A stretch of 64,000 nt of DNA from Schaalia sp. ZJ405 (GTDB taxonomy: Bacteria; Actinomycetota; Actinomycetes; Actinomycetales; Actinomycetaceae), in contig NZ_CP064952.1 in the NCBI RefSeq assembly GCF_011038885.2, forward strand, positions 2,170,001-2,234,000, in the 5' to 3' direction. Positions 59,315-64,000 of the stretch are shown one piece after another. Numbering within the stretch: position 1 is the first letter of the stretch; each line of letters starts with the position of its first letter. A program made the position numbers and the translations under genes. The notes beneath the pieces were generated by a model. It did not search any database. It was given only the letters and a program-made list of their open reading frames with translations, and was not told where the DNA came from.

Positions 59315-62011
59315 ATGTTTACCCTTCCCAACGAAAACACCCCCGATCCCATGACAACCGTCTCCTCCCTACGTACACGCTTCAATCCCTCTCTCCTTGG
59401 AGTACCGCTTGAACAGCCACGACTCCAGTGGACGCTTAAGTCAGAAGAGGCCACTTCACGCCAGGTCGGCTACCAGATCCGTTATCGACGTGCTCATCGT
59501 GCCGAGTGGACGATTGCTCAGCCCATAGCATCCACAGTTTCCATCGCTATCGAGGCTCCCGGCGGCCAGCTGAAAGCACGAGAAGTCCGTGAATATGCTG
59601 TCCGCATTGCCACCGACGCGGGCTGGACACCCTGGTCGGAACCGTTCATCGTCGAGGGGGGACTTGATCCAGACTCCCTCACCGCACAAGTCATCGGTAT
59701 TCCTACCGAGGTTGAGGGGCCCGCGGCCTCGCTTCGCCGTGAATTTTCCCTGGACTTCGAGCCAATGAGGGCACGACTCTACGTGTCCGCGCTCGGCCTC
59801 GTACACCCGAGGCTCAACGGCCACGCTGCTTCCGACACGTACCTCACCCCCGGATGGACGGAGTACCGCGAGCGCGTACTCGTCGATACCTACGATGTGA
59901 CGAAGCTGCTGAAAAGAGGAGAGAACGCGATCAGCCTTCTCGTAGGCGACGGCTGGTATCGAGGTCGCATGGGCTTTGCGGGGCGAACTGAAATCTATGG
60001 GAGCCAATCGGGGGCAATCGCTCAGCTCGAGATCGAAGGTGCCAATGGTGAGGCACTGACACTCATCACGGACCAGACGTGGCACGGTGGTTTTGGTGCG
60101 ATCCAAAGCGCATCTATCTACGACGGCACGATGATCGATTTACGCAAAGACACCGGCGACCCGTCACTTCCAGGTTTCAACGAAACCGAGTGGGCCCCCG
60201 TTTGTGTCATCGACTGTGATCGAAGGATCTTCGAACCGCGTCCTGTGCCCGGCGTGCACGAGATCGCGACATTCCCCATGAGCATTGTGTCCGGAGATGT
60301 ATCCGACGCAACTCTTCCGGTGATCCTCGATGCGCAGCAGAATGTTTCCGGTTGGGTGCGTCTGAAAGTCAGCGGGCAGCCCGGGGCGCGGATCACGGTG
60401 CGTCACGCAGAGATTCTGGAAGCTGACGGCTCACTCCACACAGCATCTTTACGAACAGCGAAAGCAACAGATACGTACATTCTTGGCGAATCGGGCACAG
60501 TTGAACTTGAACCGATATTGACTTTCCACGGATTCCGTTACGCAGAAGTCACCGGCCCCGTCTCTATCGCAGAGGCCACGGCTGTCGCAATTTCCACGCA
60601 TCTCCAACGACGCGGCACACTGACCACCTCTCATCAAACTCTCAATCGTTTCCATGAAAACGTTGTGTGGTCCCAGGTCGACAACTTCGTGTCGGTGCCA
60701 ACAGATTGCCCTCAGCGCGATGAGCGCCTGGGGTGGACAGGGGACGCTCAGGCCTTCGCGGCAACGGCAAATACTCTGTTCCACACGGAAGCGTTCTGGA
60801 TGTCGTGGCTGCGCGACCTCGAACTGGATCAGCCCGAAGACGGATCGGTTGCCTCTGTTGTTCCGAACATCATCTCGGGTGACGCCTCAATGGGAAACAA
60901 CGAGATTAACGATATGGGCAGAGCCGGCTGGGCCGATGCCGCAACAATCGTTCCCTGGGCAACATATATCTCAACGGGGTCGCCCCTTGTCCTGATATCC
61001 CAGCTCGACTCGATGCGCCGATGGGTGGATCATCTTCGCACTCGCGCGGATGCTCACACACTTCTTCCGGAGGAACCCTTCCAGTACGGTGATTGGCTCG
61101 ATCCGGATGCTCCCGCTGCCCAGCCGTGGAACGCGAAGACTGATCCGCTGTTCGTCGCGAATTCTTTCTATGTTCATTCCGCGCGGATTCTGGCTGAAAC
61201 AGAGGCACTCGTTGGAGATCAACGCAAAGCACAAGAGTACGCGGACCTCGCAGATCGGGTGGCGTTTGAGACGTGGAAACGCTGGAGACATGAGGCGCAC
61301 GAAACCCAGACGGGTGCCGCAATGTGCCTGGAGTTCCGCATTGTCCCAGACGATGAGCGAGCCGAACTCGCCGATTCGCTTGCCACCAATGTTCGCGCCG
61401 AACACGGCAGGATCGCCACCGGATTCCTTGGAACACCCTTAATTCTTTTTGCACTGAGCCACGCCAACAAGTGGGAGGAGGCATACATGATGCTCCTGAG
61501 GCGTGACCCTCCCTCGTGGCTCTATCAGGTCGATCGCGGCGCAACAACGGTGTGGGAACGCTGGGATGCCATTAAAGCGGATGGGTCGATTCATGCCGGC
61601 GACATGGAGGGCGACGGCAACGGGATGATTTCCTTCAACCACTATGCCTACGGCGCGATGATCGATTGGGTGTATCGCAACGTCGCCGGTATGGAACCGA
61701 TCGAGGCCGGCTACGCGCGCACACGAATCGGACCTCGCCCTTCCTCAGCTGTGACACGTGCGTCGGCCTCGATCGAGACCCACTTCGGTATGTTGTCGAT
61801 CAATTGGCATCTGGTTGACGATTCCCTTGAGGTTTCCCTCGACGTTCCCTTTGGTGTGACCGCGCAGCTTGATCTGCCTCTAACGGAGGATTCTCAGTTG
61901 ACGATTAACGGCGCAGCCGCGTCAACATCGTCAACAACACTCAGGCACGGGCACTATACGATCACCGCTTCACGGGTATCAGTGATCCACGTTGATGCAG
62001 CCGCATCATGA
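59315..62011 (+). CDS. alpha-L-rhamnosidase, GH78 family
   Basis: 898 residues from ATG at 59315; TTG 59246 and ATG 59351 are alternatives, and the family sequence begins at MTTVSSLRTRFNPSLLGVPL. No signal peptide, so it acts inside the cell on imported substrate. Order of domains: an N-terminal beta domain (QPRLQWTLKSEEATSRQVGY), the rhamnose-binding jelly roll (ARLYVSALGLVHPRLNGHAA with NAISLLVGDGWYRGRMGFAG), then the (alpha/alpha)6 catalytic barrel. The barrel carries the GH78 signature DCPQRDERLGWTGDAQAFAA (catalytic Glu/Asp region) and GDWLDPDAPAAQPWNAKTDP, then TTVWERWDAIKADGS and FNHYAYGAMIDWVYRNVAGM. It releases rhamnose from oligosaccharides or plant glycosides. It overlaps the next gene by 4 bp. 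Confidence 0.93.
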   Translation: MFTLPNENTPDPMTTVSSLRTRFNPSLLGVPLEQPRLQWTLKSEEATSRQVGYQIRYRRAHRAEWTIAQPIASTVSIAIEAPGGQLKAREVREYAVRIATDAGWTPWSEPFIVEGGLDPDSLTAQVIGIPTEVEGPAASLRREFSLDFEPMRARLYVSALGLVHPRLNGHAASDTYLTPGWTEYRERVLVDTYDVTKLLKRGENAISLLVGDGWYRGRMGFAGRTEIYGSQSGAIAQLEIEGANGEALTLITDQTWHGGFGAIQSASIYDGTMIDLRKDTGDPSLPGFNETEWAPVCVIDCDRRIFEPRPVPGVHEIATFPMSIVSGDVSDATLPVILDAQQNVSGWVRLKVSGQPGARITVRHAEILEADGSLHTASLRTAKATDTYILGESGTVELEPILTFHGFRYAEVTGPVSIAEATAVAISTHLQRRGTLTTSHQTLNRFHENVVWSQVDNFVSVPTDCPQRDERLGWTGDAQAFAATANTLFHTEAFWMSWLRDLELDQPEDGSVASVVPNIISGDASMGNNEINDMGRAGWADAATIVPWATYISTGSPLVLISQLDSMRRWVDHLRTRADAHTLLPEEPFQYGDWLDPDAPAAQPWNAKTDPLFVANSFYVHSARILAETEALVGDQRKAQEYADLADRVAFETWKRWRHEAHETQTGAAMCLEFRIVPDDERAELADSLATNVRAEHGRIATGFLGTPLILFALSHANKWEEAYMMLLRRDPPSWLYQVDRGATTVWERWDAIKADGSIHAGDMEGDGNGMISFNHYAYGAMIDWVYRNVAGMEPIEAGYARTRIGPRPSSAVTRASASIETHFGMLSINWHLVDDSLEVSLDVPFGVTAQLDLPLTEDSQLTINGAAASTSSTTLRHGHYTITASRVSVIHVDAAAS

Positions 62012-62865
62012 CTCATTCACTTCCACCAGATTGCACACCGGATTCAATTCGATCATTGAGCCCCCTCCCCCTATTCGAGTTAACGCGGGGAGTCCGAGCT
62101 CAATCCCGAACGCCTGATGATGACCAACGGATCCGTTGGTTCTACCCACACGGACAGTTCGCTCGCGGCGCCTACCGCGCGCTGTTGGCGCGAAGCCAGC
62201 AGACAGTTCGTCACGTGTCGTATCCGGATAACGCGATGTTCCCTGTATCCAGCGCGCTTTTCCGTTTTCGGGGTACCGGCACGGTTTCGCTCGTCGCCTC
62301 GTGCGGTCAGGTACTTGACGAGGACGAGGCAGCATCCTTTCGTCATGAGTCCGTCACCACTCCCACGTTGTCCCTAGGGGAAAGGGTCCGTCTTCCCTGT
62401 ACGCTGAGGGTTGTTTCCGACCGTGGTGAGCCACCCGCGCTCCGTTCGCTCATCGAACGGGGCGACGCGCGTGATGCTTTGCAGATTCTGCGTAAATTGT
62501 GGGGAGGGATGCTTGAGGCAGGGGCTCAGACGTTCTGGGAGGAATTCCCTGTCGAGGGCGAGCCTCACGAACAGATGTATGGACGTCCTTTCGGTAAGAG
62601 TCTCTGCCACGGTTGGGCGTCAGGTCCGGCCGAGCTTCTCCCGTTAACCCTTCTGGGAACACGACCGCTTGTGCCCGGGTGGGCAGAATTCACCGTGAGT
62701 CCTGACCTTGGGGACCTGGACTGGGCTGCGGCTGTCATTCCCGCACCGGCGGGCGACATCGCGGTTGTGGCTGAAAAGACGGTGACGACGGTTGCCGTTC
62801 CTCGGGGAACGACTCTCGTGGTTCAGGAGAAACGAATCAACGGCCCAGCTCTCCATCGTTGGTGA
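62008..62865 (+). CDS. truncated rhamnosidase-like protein (GH78 ends only)
   Basis: 285 residues, start overlapping the rhamnosidase stop (ATGA). The N-terminal 105 residues resemble a GH78 accessory domain (RIRWFYPHGQFARGAYRALL). The last 135 match the end of the GH78 barrel and C-terminal domain (MLEAGAQTFWEEFPVEGEPH, SLCHGWASGPAELLPLTLLG, VPGWAEFTVSPDLGDLDWAA). The catalytic signature and most of the barrel are missing. A copy of the dispersed element lies at the N/C boundary (VLDEDEAA, residues about 103-110). It may be a deletion derivative of a second rhamnosidase, or a true accessory subunit, since the frame is intact and translation is coupled. Catalysis on its own is unlikely. Confidence 0.75.
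   Translation: MTHSLPPDCTPDSIRSLSPLPLFELTRGVRAQSRTPDDDQRIRWFYPHGQFARGAYRALLARSQQTVRHVSYPDNAMFPVSSALFRFRGTGTVSLVASCGQVLDEDEAASFRHESVTTPTLSLGERVRLPCTLRVVSDRGEPPALRSLIERGDARDALQILRKLWGGMLEAGAQTFWEEFPVEGEPHEQMYGRPFGKSLCHGWASGPAELLPLTLLGTRPLVPGWAEFTVSPDLGDLDWAAAVIPAPAGDIAVVAEKTVTTVAVPRGTTLVVQEKRINGPALHRW
62314..62330 (+). repeat. GACGAGGACGAG element, copy 12 (in truncated rhamnosidase gene)
   Basis: CTTGACGAGGACGAGGC in frame, read V-LDEDEA-A, at the junction between the N- and C-terminal GH78-like parts. Confidence 0.85.
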
Positions 62866-62913
62866 TGGACAGATCGGACATTGACACCGAATGCGACTTC
62901 TCATAACCTCATA

Positions 62914-62926
62914 TTGAAACGATTCA
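62914..62926. promoter_or_regulatory. candidate operator R3 (before the aldolase gene)
   Basis: TTGAAACGATTCA, identical to the complement of R1 over 13 bases, 29 bp upstream of the aldolase ATG. It links this gene to the rhamnose regulon. Confidence 0.65.
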
Positions 62927-62954
62927 CCGACTTCGACGACGAAGGAAAGTATCC

Positions 62955-64000
62955 ATGTCCGACCTCACCCAACAGCTCATTCGTCTGGCCAATGACATCG
63001 GCGGGGACACCGAGTTTTCACGTGCCGGCGGCGGCAACGCCTCCGTGAAGCGCGACGGCATCCTCCATATCAAACCCAGCGGTGTTCCTCTGGCAACGCT
63101 TCGCCAGGAGGAGCTGGTTCCCCTACGTATTGACGTTCTTTTGGATGCTCTGCATTCCGACGACGAAGTTGACGGCGACCCCGTGCGCGTTGCCGCGCAG
63201 AAAGCGCAGGTCGGAGATGCCGGTGGCCGACGCCCCTCCGTTGAAATTCTTTTCCACGCGCTGATTGATGATCCGCTTGTTCTTCACCTCCATCCGCTCA
63301 CCGCCAATGCCGTGACCTGCAACGAGCGCGGCGAGGAGCTGGCCCGTGAGATCCTCGGCGACGATGCCGTGTGGGTGGATTACACGGATCCGGGTGTCCC
63401 GTTGGCTCGCGCCGTTGAGGATGCTCGCAACGCCCACGCCGCGCGCACCGGTAAGCCTGTTCCCGGCGTTGTTCTGCTGGGCAACCACGGAATCATTGTT
63501 TCTGGTGCCTCGTACGACGACGTCGCCCAGCGAGTCCATTCCCTCACCGATCGGATTCAACGGGCGATCGACCAAGCGCCTCAACCCGAGGAGATTGCTC
63601 ATCCTCAGCTGAGTGCCACACAAAAAAAGGCCATTGTTGAATCGTTCCACCTCGTGACGGGCGCGTCGGCCAGCGCGTCCTCGGACTCAGGTTTAGCGCG
63701 TGATTACACCGGACCCCTAGCTGGCCCCGTTTCCGAGGGTCCCCTCATTCCCGACCAGATCGTCTACGCCGGTTCACTTCCCCTCGTTCTTCAAGGGGAC
63801 GAGGACGAGGCCGCACTTTCCCACAAGGTCGAGCAGTTCCAGGCGACTCACGAACGTCTGCCGATCATCGCAGTCGTTCCCGGTGCCCTCGTCGTTGCGA
63901 TCGGAGATTCACCCTCGGGCGCGGATAATGCCCTCGCAACGTACCTCGATGCTGTGCGAGTAGCAGCCGATGCAGACCGCATCGGAAAGGTCCGGGTGAT
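62955..64000 (+). CDS. class II aldolase / rhamnulose-1-phosphate aldolase-like enzyme, 5' part (runs off window)
   Basis: 349 codons are present, starting ATG 62955 after GAAGGAAAG; the end is outside the window. MSDLTQQLIRLANDIGGDTE, FSRAGGGNASVKRDGILHIK and SGVPLATLRQEELVPLRIDV match the start of bifunctional rhamnulose-phosphate aldolase/short-chain dehydrogenases (usually near 680 residues). The zinc histidines are in DPLVLHLHPLTANAVTC and LGNHGIIVSG. VDYTDPGVPLARAVEDA is also typical. It would cleave rhamnulose-1-phosphate to dihydroxyacetone phosphate and lactaldehyde; the dehydrogenase half would lie past 64000. A dispersed element is in frame (LQGDEDEAAL). An R3 operator precedes it. 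Confidence 0.82.
   Translation, partial: MSDLTQQLIRLANDIGGDTEFSRAGGGNASVKRDGILHIKPSGVPLATLRQEELVPLRIDVLLDALHSDDEVDGDPVRVAAQKAQVGDAGGRRPSVEILFHALIDDPLVLHLHPLTANAVTCNERGEELAREILGDDAVWVDYTDPGVPLARAVEDARNAHAARTGKPVPGVVLLGNHGIIVSGASYDDVAQRVHSLTDRIQRAIDQAPQPEEIAHPQLSATQKKAIVESFHLVTGASASASSDSGLARDYTGPLAGPVSEGPLIPDQIVYAGSLPLVLQGDEDEAALSHKVEQFQATHERLPIIAVVPGALVVAIGDSPSGADNALATYLDAVRVAADADRIGKVRV
63795..63813 (+). repeat. GACGAGGACGAG element, copy 13 (in aldolase gene)
   Basis: GGGGACGAGGACGAGGCCG in frame, read Q-GDEDEA-A. It lies between the aldolase part and the following domain. Confidence 0.8.

Overview
The window is about 58% G+C and looks like an actinobacterium close to the Actinomycetaceae (Actinomyces, Schaalia, Trueperella type). 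The grounds are LPXTG/LAxTG surface proteins, an overlapping alpha/beta aspartokinase gene, a very long DnaX linker, many GTG starts, several apparently leaderless promoters and ISL3/IS1634-type transposons. This is inference from gene content; no rRNA or marker gene fixes the species.

Layout. (1) 0-5.4 kb is accessory: a sortase-anchored repeat protein, a fused Abi/IS3 remnant, an intact ISL3-family IS and tRNA-Gly(CCC). (2) 5.4-20 kb is mostly housekeeping: a Nudix hydrolase, a TetR regulator, thioredoxin, asd and lysC (aspartate-family amino acids), PTS enzyme I, a three-gene ABC importer, recR and dnaX. (3) 20-37 kb is a defence/mobile island lying between dnaX and two tRNA-Ser genes. Its core is an SNF2-type helicase with a DUF3883-like end, a small acidic protein, a DUF1156-type DNA adenine methylase with an 11-C tract in its coding sequence, and a HEPN/DUF499-type ATPase. 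A NYN-domain protein, a surface-protein tail, a decayed IS1634-like element bracketed by 190-bp direct repeats, a DUF3800 gene and a gene broken by a 29-bp tandem duplication follow. (4) 37-46.6 kb holds an AGE-family epimerase, phosphoglucomutase, a copper nitrite reductase with two membrane partners and an MFS transporter. (5) 46.6-64 kb is a sugar-utilisation region. It has a ribose-type ABC operon with a TIM-barrel epimerase, a cupin isomerase and a RbsD/FucU mutarotase; a second, oligosaccharide-type ABC operon with its own LacI regulator; and, divergently, an alpha-L-rhamnosidase, a truncated rhamnosidase-like protein and a rhamnulose-phosphate-aldolase-like enzyme. Shared operator-like sequences tie the second ABC operon to the rhamnose genes.

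The least expected signal is a short sequence, core GACGAGGACGAG and usually ATTGACGAGGACGAGGCC, that recurs at least a dozen times in both orientations. It occurs in intergenic DNA, in two inverted pairs that form terminator-like hairpins, and in frame inside unrelated genes, where it encodes I/L-D-E-D-E-A or A-S-S-S-S. No copy was seen in the transposon-rich stretches (0-5 kb and 28-36 kb). Its distribution resembles that of DNA-uptake sequences in Neisseria and Pasteurellaceae, though nothing here proves that role.
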